This document shows, in pieces, positions 19,637 through 29,920 of a stretch of 51,400 nucleotides of DNA (positions are counted from its first letter, which is position 1; the number at the start of each line of letters is the position of its first letter). A program made the translations under genes and the position numbers. The notes under the pieces are model-generated. The model saw only the letters and a list, made by a program, of their open reading frames with translations. It had not been told where the DNA came from and made no database searches. Location: assembly GCA_949287065.1 (NCBI GenBank), contig CASEEV010000075.1, forward strand, positions 1-51,400, read 5' to 3'. The stretch comes from an uncultured Collinsella sp. GTDB taxonomy: Bacteria; Actinomycetota; Coriobacteriia; Coriobacteriales; Coriobacteriaceae.

Positions 19637-21754
19637 ATGGCTACTAAGTACAACCTCGCGGACACCCGCAACATCGGCATCATGGCTCACATCGATGCCG
19701 GCAAGACCACTACGACCGAGCGCATCCTGTACTACACCGGCAAGACCCACAAGATCGGTGAGGTTCACGACGGCGCTGCCACCATGGACTGGATGGTCCA
19801 GGAGCAGGAGCGCGGCGTAACCATTCAGTCCGCTGCCACCACGTGCTTCTGGCGCAAGGGCGGCGGCACCACGGGCACGAGCTACCGCATCCAGATCATC
19901 GACACCCCCGGCCACGTTGACTTCACCTCCGAGGTCGAGCGCTCCCTGCGCGTCCTCGACGGTGCCGTGGCGGTCTTCGACGCCGTTGCCGGCGTGCAGC
20001 CGCAGTCCGAGACCGTGTGGCGTCAGGCCGAGAACTACCATGTTCCCCGCATCGCCTTCATCAACAAGTACGACCGCGTGGGCGCTGACTTCTGGAACGC
20101 CATCGAGACCATGAAGGACCGCCTCGACGCCAACGCCGTGGCCATCCAGGTCCCCATGGGCGCTGAGGACCAGTTCTGGGGCGTCATCGACCTCGTCACC
20201 ATGACCGCATGGGACTTCAAGGCCGACGACAAGGGCATGACCTACCCCGAGCCCATGGACGAGATCCCGGCCGAGTTCGCCGAGATCGCCGAGGAGAAGC
20301 GCTCCGAGCTGCTCGACGCCGCCGCCGACTTCGACGAGGACCTCATGATGATGGTCCTCGAGGACGAGGAGATCCCGGTCGACATGCTCAAGGCCGCCAT
20401 CCGCAAGGGTGTCCTCGCCAACGAGATCAACCCCGTTCTCGTGGGTTCCGCCTACAAGAACAAGGGCGTTCAGGAGCTTCTCGACGCCGTTGTCGACTAC
20501 CTCCCGAGCCCGCTCGACGTGCCGGCCATCACCGGTACCGACCCCAAAACCGGCGAGGAGGACGAGCGTCACGCCGACCGCAAGGAGCCGTTCAGCGCTC
20601 TGGCCTTCAAGATCCAGGTCGACCCGTTCGTCGGTAAGCTCACCTACTTCCGCGTGTACTCCGGTCAGGCCGAGGCTGGCTCGTACGTCGTCAACGCCTC
20701 CAACGGTCAGCGCGAGCGTCTGGGCCGCATCCTCGAGATGAACTCGAACCAGCGTATCGACCGCGAGGAGTGCTCCGCCGGCGACATCGTCGCTTCCGTC
20801 GGCTTCAAGCACACCACCACCGGCGACACCCTCTGCACCGAGGGCAAGGAGATCATCCTCGAGTCCATCGACTTCCCGGATCCGGTTATCGACATCGCCG
20901 TCGAGCCCAAGACCAAGGCCGAGCAGGACAAGATGTCTATGGCGCTTGCCAAGCTCGCCGAGGAGGACCCGACCTTCCAGGTGCACACCGACCACGAGAC
21001 CGGTCAGACCATCATCGCCGGCATGGGCGAGCTGCACCTCGAGATCATCGTCGACCGTCTGCTCCGCGAGTTCAAGGTCGAGGCCAACGTCGGTAAGCCG
21101 CAGGTTGCCTACCGCGAGACCGCCGGCCACGACGTCGAGAAGGCCGAGGGCAAGTTCGTTCGCCAGTCCGGCGGCCGCGGCCAGTACGGTCACGCCGTCA
21201 TCAAGCTCGAGAAGAACGAGGAGGGCAAGGGCTACGAGTTCGTCAACGCCATCGTCGGCGGCGTCGTGCCCAAGGAGTACATCCCCTCGATCGACAAGGG
21301 CATCCAGGAGGCGCTGCAGTCCGGCGTCATCGCCGGCTACCCGGTCGTCGACGTCAAGGTGACCCTCTTCGACGGTTCTTACCACGAGGTCGACTCCTCC
21401 GAGGCCGCGTTCAAGATCGCCGGCTCCATGGCCATCAAGGACGCCCTCCGCAAGTCCGACCCGGTGCTTCTCGAGCCGGTCATGTCCGTTGAGGTCGAGA
21501 CCCCCGAGCAGTACATGGGCGACGTCATGGGCAACCTCTCCGGCCGTCGCGGCAAGATCGAGGGCATGGAGGACCGCAAGAACAGCAAGCTCATCCGCGC
21601 CAAGGTGCCGCTGGGCGAGATGTTCGGTTACGCCACCGACCTGCGTTCGCAGACCCAGGGCCGTGCGTCCTACACCATGCAGTTCGACTCGTACGAGCCC
21701 GCTCCCAAGAGCGTTCGCGACGAGGTCGTTGCCAAGAACGGCGGCAACGCGTAA
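19637..21754 (+). CDS. fusA: Elongation factor G
   Basis: This translocation GTPase of 705 residues has all G motifs: [12 protein letters not shown] (G1), DTPGHVDF (G3), NKYDRVGAD (G4) and SAYKNKG (G5), followed by EF-G domains II-V with the loop GGRGQYGHA. The length is typical. The usual next gene, tuf, is absent; rpsJ follows directly after 49 nt. Confidence 0.98.
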   Translation: MATKYNLADTRNIGIMAHIDAGKTTTTERILYYTGKTHKIGEVHDGAATMDWMVQEQERGVTIQSAATTCFWRKGGGTTGTSYRIQIIDTPGHVDFTSEVERSLRVLDGAVAVFDAVAGVQPQSETVWRQAENYHVPRIAFINKYDRVGADFWNAIETMKDRLDANAVAIQVPMGAEDQFWGVIDLVTMTAWDFKADDKGMTYPEPMDEIPAEFAEIAEEKRSELLDAAADFDEDLMMMVLEDEEIPVDMLKAAIRKGVLANEINPVLVGSAYKNKGVQELLDAVVDYLPSPLDVPAITGTDPKTGEEDERHADRKEPFSALAFKIQVDPFVGKLTYFRVYSGQAEAGSYVVNASNGQRERLGRILEMNSNQRIDREECSAGDIVASVGFKHTTTGDTLCTEGKEIILESIDFPDPVIDIAVEPKTKAEQDKMSMALAKLAEEDPTFQVHTDHETGQTIIAGMGELHLEIIVDRLLREFKVEANVGKPQVAYRETAGHDVEKAEGKFVRQSGGRGQYGHAVIKLEKNEEGKGYEFVNAIVGGVVPKEYIPSIDKGIQEALQSGVIAGYPVVDVKVTLFDGSYHEVDSSEAAFKIAGSMAIKDALRKSDPVLLEPVMSVEVETPEQYMGDVMGNLSGRRGKIEGMEDRKNSKLIRAKVPLGEMFGYATDLRSQTQGRASYTMQFDSYEPAPKSVRDEVVAKNGGNA

Positions 21755-21803
21755 TAGAGTACCTGCGAGGAACATCCTCGTATCTAGTTGGAGGTAGAAG
21801 CCA

Positions 21804-22112
21804 GTGGCTAACCAGAAGATCAGGATCCGCCTCAAGGGTTACGACCACGAGGTCGTGGATCAGTCCGCCAAGCTCATCGTCGACACCGCCCAGAACACCG
21901 GCGCGCGTGTCTCCGGTCCTATCCCGCTGCCGACCGAGCGCAACCTCTACACGGTCATCCGCTCGCCCCACAAGGACAAGGACTCCCGTGAGCAGTTCGA
22001 GATGCGCACCCACAAGCGCCTCATCGACATCCTCGATCCCACCTCGGGCACCGTTGACTCGCTTATGCGTCTCGACCTCCCCGCGGGCGTCGACATCGAG
22101 ATCAAGCTCTAA
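21804..22112 (+). CDS. rpsJ: Ribosomal protein S10
   Basis: This 30S protein and NusE antitermination factor has 102 residues. It starts at GTG with TTGGAGG upstream. It carries [16 protein letters not shown] and [30 protein letters not shown]. It is normally first in the S10 operon with rplC next, but here a terminator follows it and rplC lies 1.8 kb away. Confidence 0.98.
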   Translation: MANQKIRIRLKGYDHEVVDQSAKLIVDTAQNTGARVSGPIPLPTERNLYTVIRSPHKDKDSREQFEMRTHKRLIDILDPTSGTVDSLMRLDLPAGVDIEIKL

Positions 22113-22132
22113 GGGATAGCTTATCCTGAACC

Positions 22133-22168
22133 AAAAGCCCGGCCGCTCATCGAGCTGCCGGGCTTTTT
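22133..22168 (+). terminator. Intrinsic terminator after rpsJ
   Basis: AAAAGCCCGGC pairs with GCCGGGCTTTTT around a 13-nt loop, the U-tract forming part of the stem end. It separates str+rpsJ transcription from the rest of the S10 section. Confidence 0.88.
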
Positions 22169-22263
22169 GCGTTTGCGGCACCGTTCTTCTCGTCGATAGA
22201 TGCCGCCTTTCTCGCCATGGCGCGCCGTTCTTCTCGACATCGCAACGGCTCCTTTGCGCAATC

Positions 22264-22341
22264 GCGATCGCTTGACGCAGCCGCGATCGCTTACGGGGCG
22301 TTTTTATCCTCTAAGCGATCGTGCTTGCGTCAAGCGACCGC
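22264..22341. repeat. Nested inverted repeat (extended hairpin/cruciform) downstream of rpsJ
   Basis: GCGATCGCTTGACGCA (22264-22279) pairs with 22326-22341 (one mismatch), and CGATCGCTTA (22284-22293) pairs with TAAGCGATCG (22312-22321). Together they make a ~26-bp hairpin with a small internal loop in non-coding DNA. GCGATCGC octamers occur twice inside it. The function is unknown. Confidence 0.7.
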
Positions 22342-22384
22342 AGATGCGCAGAACGTCGTGCGCTCGCCAGCGTTTTTGCGCACT

Positions 22385-22414
22385 TGTTAACGCTTTGCGC
22401 AGCTGTTAACGCTT
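22385..22414. repeat. Direct repeat TGTTAACGCTT x2
   Basis: Two copies of TGTTAACGCTT (22385-22395 and 22404-22414) lie 19 bp apart, about two helical turns, within the 490-base gap before the oxidoreductase gene. The arrangement resembles tandem binding sites. A degenerate GTTAGCGTTAGCG follows at about 22433-22445. Confidence 0.5.
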
Positions 22415-22602
22415 GCAGGAGAAAATCGGCCCGTTAGCGTTAGCGCCTGCGTAGAACCGTGCGACAGGACCAAACGCTCTTTGCCGTGCGCGCGACCTGT
22501 TCCATGTGCCGAGAAGGTCGGGCTCCTGTGCTATCTTTGCGGGGTAGGGAACTCGGTGGGTGTCTGCGGCGGCGAACCTGCCATACGAAAGGGGAGAAGC
22601 GC

Positions 22603-23640
22603 ATGGGCGAGCGCGTTCTTACGATCGGGTATATCGGCAACGGCAAGGCAACGAACCGCTACCACGCGCCCTTTGTTCTGGCGCGTCCCGACAAGTTCCG
22701 CATCAAGACGATCTTCGCGCGCCATATCAGGCACGACGTCTGGGACGCCATCGATGGCGTGACCTACGTAGACTCGGCCGACGCGGTTCTCGATGATCCC
22801 GAGATCGACATCGTCGAGATCTGCACGCCGTCTGCCCTCCATTACGCTCAGGCCAAGCAGGCGCTCGAGGCCGGCAAGCACGTGGTTGTTGACAAGCCCT
22901 TTGCCGCTACCGAGAAGGAGGCAAAGGAGCTTTTCGACCTCGCCGAGGCGCAGGGCGTTACGGTGCAGTGCTATCAGAACCGGCGCTTTGACTCCGATTA
23001 CCTCACGGCCAAACAAGTGCTCGCGTCGGGCAAGCTCGGGCGTGTGTTCGAGGTCGTTACGAGCTACGACTACTTCCGCCCGCACCAGATGGACGGGCAG
23101 GCTTACGACAAGGTCAACAGCGCTGCGTACGGCCATGCGACCCATTGCCTCGACCAGCTCATCGCCTGGTTCGGCGCACCCGACCGCTTTCATGCCGAGA
23201 CGAGGCAGCTCAACGGTCCCGGTCGCGCGGTCGACTACTTCGACTACGACCTGTACTACGACGACCGCAACCTCAAGGCGACTGCGCACGCCAACTACGC
23301 CACCGCGCTTCTCCGTCCGAGCTTTGAGATCTACGGCGATCGCGGCGCCTATATCAAAATGGAGAAGGACCAGCAGGAGCGCGACCTCAAGCACTTCTAC
23401 CTTCCCGTAGGCCATGACGACTTTGGTCTCGACGCGCCCGAGCAGTACGGCGTCCTGCGCTACGTGGACGACGAGGGCGTTCTGCGCGAGGAGCGCGTGC
23501 CGACGGTCCGCAGCACGTACTCGCTGTACTACGACGCTCTCTACGAAACCGTGGCACACGGCGCTCCGCAGCTCGTGAAGCCCGAGGAAACGCTCGCGCA
23601 GATGCGGATTCTCGAAGCCGGCATGGCAGGGAAGCGCTAG
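22603..23640 (+). CDS. Gfo/Idh/MocA family oxidoreductase
   Basis: This 345-residue NAD(P)-dependent dehydrogenase has an N-terminal Rossmann domain (IGYIGNGKATNRYH), the cofactor/active-site motif HVVVDKPFA, and the QNRRFDSDYLT segment typical of scyllo-inositol dehydrogenase/YvaA-like members. The substrate is probably a sugar or inositol but is not determinable. The start at 22603 has AAAGGGGAG upstream; the frame is open further up without a site. It is placed between rpsJ and rplC inside the ribosomal region and bracketed by hairpins, so it is likely transcribed on its own. Confidence 0.88.
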   Translation: MGERVLTIGYIGNGKATNRYHAPFVLARPDKFRIKTIFARHIRHDVWDAIDGVTYVDSADAVLDDPEIDIVEICTPSALHYAQAKQALEAGKHVVVDKPFAATEKEAKELFDLAEAQGVTVQCYQNRRFDSDYLTAKQVLASGKLGRVFEVVTSYDYFRPHQMDGQAYDKVNSAAYGHATHCLDQLIAWFGAPDRFHAETRQLNGPGRAVDYFDYDLYYDDRNLKATAHANYATALLRPSFEIYGDRGAYIKMEKDQQERDLKHFYLPVGHDDFGLDAPEQYGVLRYVDDEGVLREERVPTVRSTYSLYYDALYETVAHGAPQLVKPEETLAQMRILEAGMAGKR

Positions 23641-23666
23641 GACCGCTCAGGCAGAGAGGGATGCAG

Positions 23667-23696
23667 GAGGCCTCGGACTTTAGCGTCCGGGGCCTC
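23667..23696 (+). terminator. Hairpin after the oxidoreductase gene
   Basis: GAGGCC-T-CGGAC and GTCCG-G-GGCCTC form a 12-bp stem with a TTTAGC loop. The U-tract is poor (AATCATG), so termination efficiency is uncertain. Confidence 0.6.
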
Positions 23697-23807
23697 AATC
23701 ATGCGCGCCTGGGACCGTATGACGGGCCGCTGGCATGCTCAGGTCAACGCCTGTGTTCACCTGCGATTTTTCTCCTTGTAGGTTTTATGTGCACGCCCGG
23801 GCGCGTG

Positions 23808-23813
23808 TATACT
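23808..23813 (+). promoter_or_regulatory. Candidate promoter of the rplC section
   Basis: TATACT at 23808-23813 has only a weak -35 (TTATGT, 17 nt upstream). It lies ~135 nt before rplC, in the 309-base gap after the oxidoreductase gene, and would let the S10 section be expressed despite the upstream terminators. Confidence 0.45.
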
Positions 23814-23898
23814 AATCAAGCTGTGCTTAGTAGGGGCAGTATGCCGATCCGGCAAAACCCCTGGTAGGAGCAGCAAATCGGAAGGCGGTCCTCTGGGA

Positions 23899-23919
23899 GC
23901 GAACACAAGGGGTGTTCGC
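23899..23919 (+). promoter_or_regulatory. Leader hairpin upstream of rplC
   Basis: GCGAACAC and GTGTTCGC form a perfect 8-bp stem with a 5-nt loop in the untranslated leader, 30 nt before the rplC start. In many bacteria the S10 leader binds an operon protein for autoregulation, but the identity of any ligand here is unknown. Confidence 0.45.
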
Positions 23920-23949
23920 AAGGCCCCACGACCCCGAGAGTTAGGAACC

Positions 23950-24576
23950 ATGGGTATGGTTAACATGATTCTCGGCCGTAAGATCGGGATGACCCAGGTT
24001 TGGGACGAGGACGACAACGTCGTGCCCGTCACGGTCATCCAGGCTGGCCCCTGCCCGGTCTCGCAGGTTAAAACTGAGGCCACGGACGGCTACAACGCCG
24101 TTCAGATCGGTTACGGCGACATCAAGCCGAAGAACGTCAACAAGCCTATGGCCGGTCACTTCGCCAAGGCGGGCGTGACTCCGGTCCGCTACCTCCGCGA
24201 GGTGCGCGTTGACGCCGACGACACCACCAAGGTGGGCGACTTCGTCACCGTCGCTAACTTCGAGGGTGTCGAGAAGGTCGACGTCATCGGTACGTCCAAG
24301 GGTAAGGGCTTCCAGGGTCGCATCAAGCGCTGGGGTCAGCGTCGCGGTCCTATGACTCACGGCTCTCACTTCCATCGTCATCCGGGTTCGATCGGCCAGT
24401 GCGCCTACCCGTCCCGCGTCATCAAGGGTGTCAAGATGGCCGGCCACATGGGTAACGAGCGCGTTACCGTTAAGAACCTCAAGGTTGTCCGCATCGACGC
24501 CGAGCAGAACCTCATGCTGGTCAAGGGCGCTGTCCCCGGTTCCCGCAACGCTCTGGTCGCCGTCCGTATGGCCTAA
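23950..24576 (+). CDS. rplC: Ribosomal protein L3
   Basis: This early-binding 50S protein has 208 residues, with [43 protein letters not shown] and [13 protein letters not shown] near the peptidyl-transferase-reaching loop. The ATG at 23950 follows TTAGGA. Methionines at codons 3 and 6 are possible alternative starts. It is the first gene of its transcript here because rpsJ has been separated. Confidence 0.98.
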   Translation: MGMVNMILGRKIGMTQVWDEDDNVVPVTVIQAGPCPVSQVKTEATDGYNAVQIGYGDIKPKNVNKPMAGHFAKAGVTPVRYLREVRVDADDTTKVGDFVTVANFEGVEKVDVIGTSKGKGFQGRIKRWGQRRGPMTHGSHFHRHPGSIGQCAYPSRVIKGVKMAGHMGNERVTVKNLKVVRIDAEQNLMLVKGAVPGSRNALVAVRMA

Positions 24577-24621
24577 GGGCCCTGTTACTAAAGCCCGCTT
24601 AGGCATACCAAGGAGAACAAG

Positions 24622-25248
24622 ATGAGCAAGTACGAAATCAAGAACGCGCAGGGCAGCGCGGTCGCGGAGGCCGAGCTCGCCGACAGCGTATACGGCATTG
24701 AGCCGAACGTTCACGTCATGCATCATGTCGTGAAGTGCCTCATGGCCAACTGGCGCCAGGGCACCCACTCCACCAAGGGCCGCAGCGACGTTTCCGGCGG
24801 CGGCAAGAAGCCGTGGCGTCAGAAGGGCACCGGCCGTGCCCGCCAGGGCTCCATCCGCGCTCCGCAGTGGCGCGGCGGCGGCGTCGTCTTCGGACCGACC
24901 CCGCACCTCTACACCAAGCGCGTCAACGCCAAGGAGGTCAAGCTCGCCATGCGCTCCGCGCTTTCCGCCAAGGTGCGCGACAACGAGCTCGTGATCGTTG
25001 ACGGCTACAACTTCGAGAAGCCCTGCACCAAGGACGCCGTTGCCATGCTCAAGGCTTTCGGCGCCGAGGGCAAGCGCGTGACCATCGTTGTTGACGACGA
25101 GGACATCAACGCCTACCTCTCGTTCCGCAACATCCCCAAGACCATCATCCTCGCTCCGTCCGAGGTCACGGTCTACGACCTGCTGAACAACGGCGCGCTC
25201 CTCATGACCGCCGATATCGCGAATCACTTCGGGGAGGTGCTTGCGTAA
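24622..25248 (+). CDS. rplD: Ribosomal protein L4
   Basis: This 50S exit-tunnel protein has 208 residues. It shows the long loop RQGTHSTKGRSDVSGGGKKPWRQKGTGRARQG (loop read in segments) and SALSAKVRDNELVIVD. An AGGAG site is present. In E. coli L4 autoregulates the S10 operon, but whether it does so here is not known. Its stop is directly followed by the rplW ATG. Confidence 0.98.
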   Translation: MSKYEIKNAQGSAVAEAELADSVYGIEPNVHVMHHVVKCLMANWRQGTHSTKGRSDVSGGGKKPWRQKGTGRARQGSIRAPQWRGGGVVFGPTPHLYTKRVNAKEVKLAMRSALSAKVRDNELVIVDGYNFEKPCTKDAVAMLKAFGAEGKRVTIVVDDEDINAYLSFRNIPKTIILAPSEVTVYDLLNNGALLMTADIANHFGEVLA

Positions 25249-25536
25249 ATGATCGCCTACAACGTCATCATCCGCCCCATCGTGACCGAGCGCTCCTTTG
25301 ACCTCATGAACGACAACAAGTACACGTTCGAGGTTGCCAAGGATGCCACGCGCACCCAGGTCAAGGCCGCCATCGAGGAGATCTTCAACGTCCGCGTGGT
25401 CAAGGTCAACACCCTGAACGTGAAGCCGAAGCCCAAGCGCGTTCGCTACACCAAGGGTTACACCCGTTCCTGGAAGAAGGCCATCGTCACCCTCGCCGAG
25501 GGCGATACGATCGAGATCTTCGGCAACCAGGCGTAA
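25249..25536 (+). CDS. rplW: Ribosomal protein L23
   Basis: This 95-residue 50S protein at the tunnel exit docks trigger factor and SRP. It carries IIRPIVTERSFDLMNDNKYTFEVAKDATR and VNTLNVKPKPKRVRYTKGYTR. It starts immediately after the rplD stop, implying coupling, with GGAGG inside the rplD end. Confidence 0.98.
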   Translation: MIAYNVIIRPIVTERSFDLMNDNKYTFEVAKDATRTQVKAAIEEIFNVRVVKVNTLNVKPKPKRVRYTKGYTRSWKKAIVTLAEGDTIEIFGNQA

Positions 25537-25549
25537 GTGTTGCTTATCC

Positions 25550-25674
25550 GCCCCTCTTCGGAGGGGCAGGATTTGAGTTGGTGCCGCGGTTCAAAAAGAG
25601 GAGCCGCCCGGCACCGTGGTAAGTTCCGGCGTCACTGCCGCCCGAGGCCTCGGGCCTTTATCCCTGAGCGGCAG
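25550..25674 (+). promoter_or_regulatory. Structured spacer between rplW and rplB
   Basis: In the 171-nt gap, GCCCCTC-TTCG-GAGGGGC (25550-25567) is a stable UUCG-capped hairpin. Downstream, CTGCCGC (25635-25641) and GCGGCAG (25668-25674) enclose the perfect palindrome CCCGAGGCCTCGGG (25641-25654). No U-tract is present. It may be an RNA control or processing element upstream of L2. Confidence 0.5.
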
Positions 25675-25707
25675 CGGCTAACGGAATCAGATGAAAGGGA
25701 TTGAAAC

Positions 25708-26544
<837 letters not shown>

Positions 26545-26571
26545 TTCGATACCGAGGCATAGGAGTAATAC

Positions 26572-26832
26572 ATGAGCAGAAGTCTCAAGAAGGGGCCGTT
26601 CGTAGAAACCCGTCTCCTCTCGCGTATCACCGCGATGAACGAGGCTGGCGAGAAGAACGTCGTGAAGACCTGGTCCCGTGCGTCCACGATCTTCCCCGAG
26701 ATGGTCGGTCACACCATCGCCGTCCACGACGGCCGCAAGCATGTCCCGGTGTACATCACCGAGTCCATGGTCGGCCACAAGCTCGGCGAGTTCGCGCCCA
26801 CGCGTACGTTCCGCGGTCACAAGGCTAAGTAG
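26572..26832 (+). CDS. rpsS: Ribosomal protein S19
   Basis: This 86-residue 30S head protein shows the canonical [11 protein letters not shown] start and [31 protein letters not shown] (read in segments). TAGGAG precedes the ATG. Confidence 0.98.
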   Translation: MSRSLKKGPFVETRLLSRITAMNEAGEKNVVKTWSRASTIFPEMVGHTIAVHDGRKHVPVYITESMVGHKLGEFAPTRTFRGHKAK

Positions 26833-26849
26833 TAGGGGGTTCACCGTAA

Positions 26850-27218
26850 ATGGCTAACAACACTTCCACGGCCAGCCGCGAGGTGCGCGCTACTGCTAAG
26901 TACGTGCGCGTGTCGCCCCGCAAGGCGCGTGCCGTCATCGACCTGATCCGCGGCAAGTCCGTCGAGCAGGCTTTCGAGATCCTTCAGTTCTGCGAGCGCG
27001 CCGTCGCCGTGGACATCGAGAAGGTCCTTCGTTCCGCTGTCGCCAACGCCGAGAACAACAACGGCATGCGCGGCTCCGACCTGGTCGTTGCTCGCTGCTA
27101 CGCTGACGACGGCCCGACCCTGAAGCGCATCCGTCCCCGCGCCAAGGGCAGCGCCTCTCAGATTCTGAAGCGCACCAGCCACATCACCGTCGTCGTCGCT
27201 CCTGGAAAGGAGGCATAA
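26850..27218 (+). CDS. rplV: Ribosomal protein L22
   Basis: This 50S exit-tunnel protein has 122 residues. It carries [24 protein letters not shown] and the tunnel beta-hairpin region [24 protein letters not shown] (read in segments). It is slightly longer at the N-terminus (NNTSTASRE) than the ~110-residue minimum. Confidence 0.97.
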   Translation: MANNTSTASREVRATAKYVRVSPRKARAVIDLIRGKSVEQAFEILQFCERAVAVDIEKVLRSAVANAENNNGMRGSDLVVARCYADDGPTLKRIRPRAKGSASQILKRTSHITVVVAPGKEA

Positions 27219-27224
27219 AGCGCT

Positions 27225-27937
27225 ATGGGTCAGAAAGTCATCCCCACTGGTTTTCGCCTCGGCATCACCGAGGATTGGCGTTCGCGTTGGTACGCCGACA
27301 AGGACTACGCGAACACGCTCGGCAACGACCTCAAGGTCCGCGAGTTCCTGAAGAAGCGCCTTGCCCGCGCTGCCGTCTCCCGTGTCGAGATCGAGCGTGC
27401 CGGCGACAAGGTCAAGGTCATCATCCTGACCGCCCGCCCGGGCATCGTCATCGGCAAGAAGGGCTCCGAGATCGACGCCCTTCGCGCCGAGCTCGAGAAG
27501 GTCGTCGGCGTCGAGAAGGGTCGCCTCTCGGTCGACGTCATCGAGATCAAGCGCCCCGAGCTCGATGCCACCCTCGTTGCCCAGTCCATCGCTGAGCAGC
27601 TCGAGGGCCGCGTCGCCTTCCGTCGCGCTATCCGCAAGGCTGTCCAGAGCGCTCGCAAGTCCGGCGCCAAGGGCATCCGTATCCAGTGCTCCGGCCGTCT
27701 GGGCGGCGCTGAGATGAGCCGTACCGAGTGGTCCCGCGAGGGTCGCGTGCCGCTGCACACCCTGCGCGCCAAGATCGACTACGGCACCGCCACCGCTCAC
27801 ACCACCATGGGTTCCTGCGGTGTGAAGGTCTGGATCTACCTGGGCGAGAAGCTCCCGGGCCAGCCCACCCCCAACCCGGCGCTCGAGGGCCCCAGCCGTC
27901 CGCGTCGCCGTCGCAATTCCGAGAGGAGTGATCGCTA

Positions 27938-27938
<1 letters not shown>
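27225..27938 (+). CDS. rpsC: Ribosomal protein S3
   Basis: This 30S mRNA-entry protein has 237 residues. It has [21 protein letters not shown], the KH motif [11 protein letters not shown] and the C-terminal domain [20 protein letters not shown], followed by a basic tail. Its TAG overlaps the rplP GTG by one base. Confidence 0.98.
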
Positions 27939-28366
<428 letters not shown>

Positions 28367-28582
28367 ATGAAGCCCGCAGAGATCCGTGAGCTTTCCGGCG
28401 AGGACCTCGAGAAGAAGCTCGAGGAGTGCCGCGCTGAGCTGTTCAACCTTCGCTTCCAGATGGCCACGAGCCAGCTCGACAACACCGCTCGCGTCACCAC
28501 CGTTAAGAAGGACATCGCGCGTCTTCTGACGGAGAAGCGCGCCCGTGAGATCGCGGCGGAGAAGTCCGCTGCGACCAAGTAG
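28367..28582 (+). CDS. rpmC: Ribosomal protein L29
   Basis: This small helical 50S protein has 71 residues. It begins [20 protein letters not shown] and contains [16 protein letters not shown]. It abuts the rplP stop. A short Ala/Lys tail follows. Confidence 0.97.
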   Translation: MKPAEIRELSGEDLEKKLEECRAELFNLRFQMATSQLDNTARVTTVKKDIARLLTEKRAREIAAEKSAATK

Positions 28583-28599
28583 ATCGCTAAGGAGAGAGA

Positions 28600-28863
28600 A
28601 TGAGCGACACCACGCGCAATCAGCGCAAGGTCCGTACGGGCGTCGTTGTGTCCGATGTGAACGACAAGACCATCGTGGTCAGCGTCACGGAGCGCAAGCG
28701 TCACCCCAAGTACGGCAAGATGATGAACACCACCAAGAAGTTCCACGCTCACGACGAGAAGAACGATGCCCATGTCGGCGATACCGTCCGCATCATGGAG
28801 ACGCGTCCTCTGTCCAAGATGAAGCGTTGGCGCCTCATGGAGATCGTCGAGCGCGCTAAGTAA
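28600..28863 (+). CDS. rpsQ: Ribosomal protein S17
   Basis: This 30S assembly protein (OB fold) has 87 residues. It shows [19 protein letters not shown] and [20 protein letters not shown]. It is the last gene of the S10 section before a strong intergenic hairpin. Confidence 0.97.
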   Translation: MSDTTRNQRKVRTGVVVSDVNDKTIVVSVTERKRHPKYGKMMNTTKKFHAHDEKNDAHVGDTVRIMETRPLSKMKRWRLMEIVERAK

Positions 28864-28885
28864 GCTCGAGACGTATAAACGCTGA

Positions 28886-28926
28886 CCGGTGATGTGCGCC
28901 GCTCGTCTGGGCGCACCTCTCACCGG
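28886..28926 (+). promoter_or_regulatory. Two-stem hairpin between rpsQ and rplN
   Basis: The outer stem CCGGTGA/TCACCGG and inner stem GTGCGCC/GGCGCAC form a ~14-bp hairpin with a 1 x 3 internal loop. There is no U-tract. It sits exactly at the conventional boundary between the S10 and spc sections, so an RNA processing or control role is plausible. Confidence 0.55.
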
Positions 28927-28947
28927 ACCTAGTTCGGAGGAACGTAC

Positions 28948-29316
28948 ATGATTCAGATGCAAACCATGCTTACCGTCGCCGATAACTCCGGCGCGCGTAA
29001 GGTTCGCTGCATTAAGGTCATCGGTGGCTCCAAGCGTCGTTACGCCGGCGTCGGCGATGTCATCATCGCCGCCGTGCAGGAGGCTACCCCCGGTGCCAAC
29101 GTTAAGAAGGGCGACGTTGTCCGCTGCGTCGTCGTTCGCACGGTCAAGGAGGTCCGTCGTAAGGACGGTTCCTACATCAAGTTCGATCAGAACGCTTGCG
29201 CTCTGATCAACAAGGACGGCCAGCCCATCGGCACCCGTATCTTCGGGCCCGTTGCGCGCGAGCTCCGCGACCGCAAGTACATGAAGATCGTCTCGCTTGC
29301 TCCCGAGACCCTGTAA
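28948..29316 (+). CDS. rplN: Ribosomal protein L14
   Basis: This 50S subunit-interface protein has 122 residues. It carries [39 protein letters not shown] and [20 protein letters not shown] lies upstream of the ATG. Confidence 0.98.
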   Translation: MIQMQTMLTVADNSGARKVRCIKVIGGSKRRYAGVGDVIIAAVQEATPGANVKKGDVVRCVVVRTVKEVRRKDGSYIKFDQNACALINKDGQPIGTRIFGPVARELRDRKYMKIVSLAPETL

Positions 29317-29334
29317 AGAAAGGAGAGACAGCTC

Positions 29335-29658
29335 ATGGCTATGTCCATCAAGAAGGGCGATACCGTCAAGATTCTCTCCGGCAAGGATCGTGGCAAGCAG
29401 GGTACGGTGCTGCGCGCCTTCCCCGCTGAGGGCAAGATCATTGTCGAGGGCGTTGCTGTGGTCAAGAAGGCCGTGCGCCCGAACCAGCAGAACCAGCAGG
29501 GCGGCTTTGAGCGCAAGGAGGCCAAGATCCACGCGTGCACCGCTCAGCTCGTGTGCCCCAAGTGCGGTCAGGCCACCCGCGTCAACCGCAAGTCTGGTGA
29601 GCTCGACGGCAAGCGTACTAAGATCCGTGTCTGCAAGAAGTGCGGCCACGAGTTCTAA
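29335..29658 (+). CDS. rplX: Ribosomal protein L24
   Basis: This 50S assembly initiator has 107 residues. It has the KOW motif [20 protein letters not shown] and two CxxC pairs (VCPKCG, VCKKCG) of the zinc-binding form. The second ATG (29341) is an alternative start. Normally rplE follows directly. Here the spc section is broken after this gene. Confidence 0.97.
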   Translation: MAMSIKKGDTVKILSGKDRGKQGTVLRAFPAEGKIIVEGVAVVKKAVRPNQQNQQGGFERKEAKIHACTAQLVCPKCGQATRVNRKSGELDGKRTKIRVCKKCGHEF

Positions 29659-29684
29659 GCTCGCCTAAGGGTTTACTCCCCATC

Positions 29685-29766
29685 GGAAGCCCCCGGAGTT
29701 TCCACGCAAACGTCCTCGCCGCTTTGCGGCTGCGGAATGTTTGCTTAGGAAACTCCGGGGGCTTCC
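29685..29766 (+). terminator. Very long hairpin (perfect 19-bp inverted repeat) after rplX
   Basis: GGAAGCCCCCGGAGTTTCC (29685-29703) is perfectly repeated in inverse at 29748-29766. Its 44-nt loop holds a second stem, GCAAAC/GTTTGC, and GCCG...GCGGC. Only GTTTCTC follows, so it is not a textbook terminator, but it likely blocks read-through from the ribosomal operon into the inserted block. Confidence 0.7.
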
Positions 29767-29920
29767 TGCGTTTCTCTCCTTGGCTCGCTGCTTGGGGGCT
29801 GGGTGTGTGAGGCTCTCGGTTTGCGGGTTGCGATTGCGTGAACGTGGTTTGAGTAACCTTGCGTTTTGGGTGGCGGCGTGGTGTGCTTGTAGCTTGTGTT
29901 CGACAAGAGGGGAGCGCGCT

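Noticed and set aside
19634-21835. 733-residue open frame antisense to fusA
   Set aside because: It is a mirror of the EF-G gene caused by high GC and codon bias. It has no ribosome site, and EF-G is unmistakable on the other strand.
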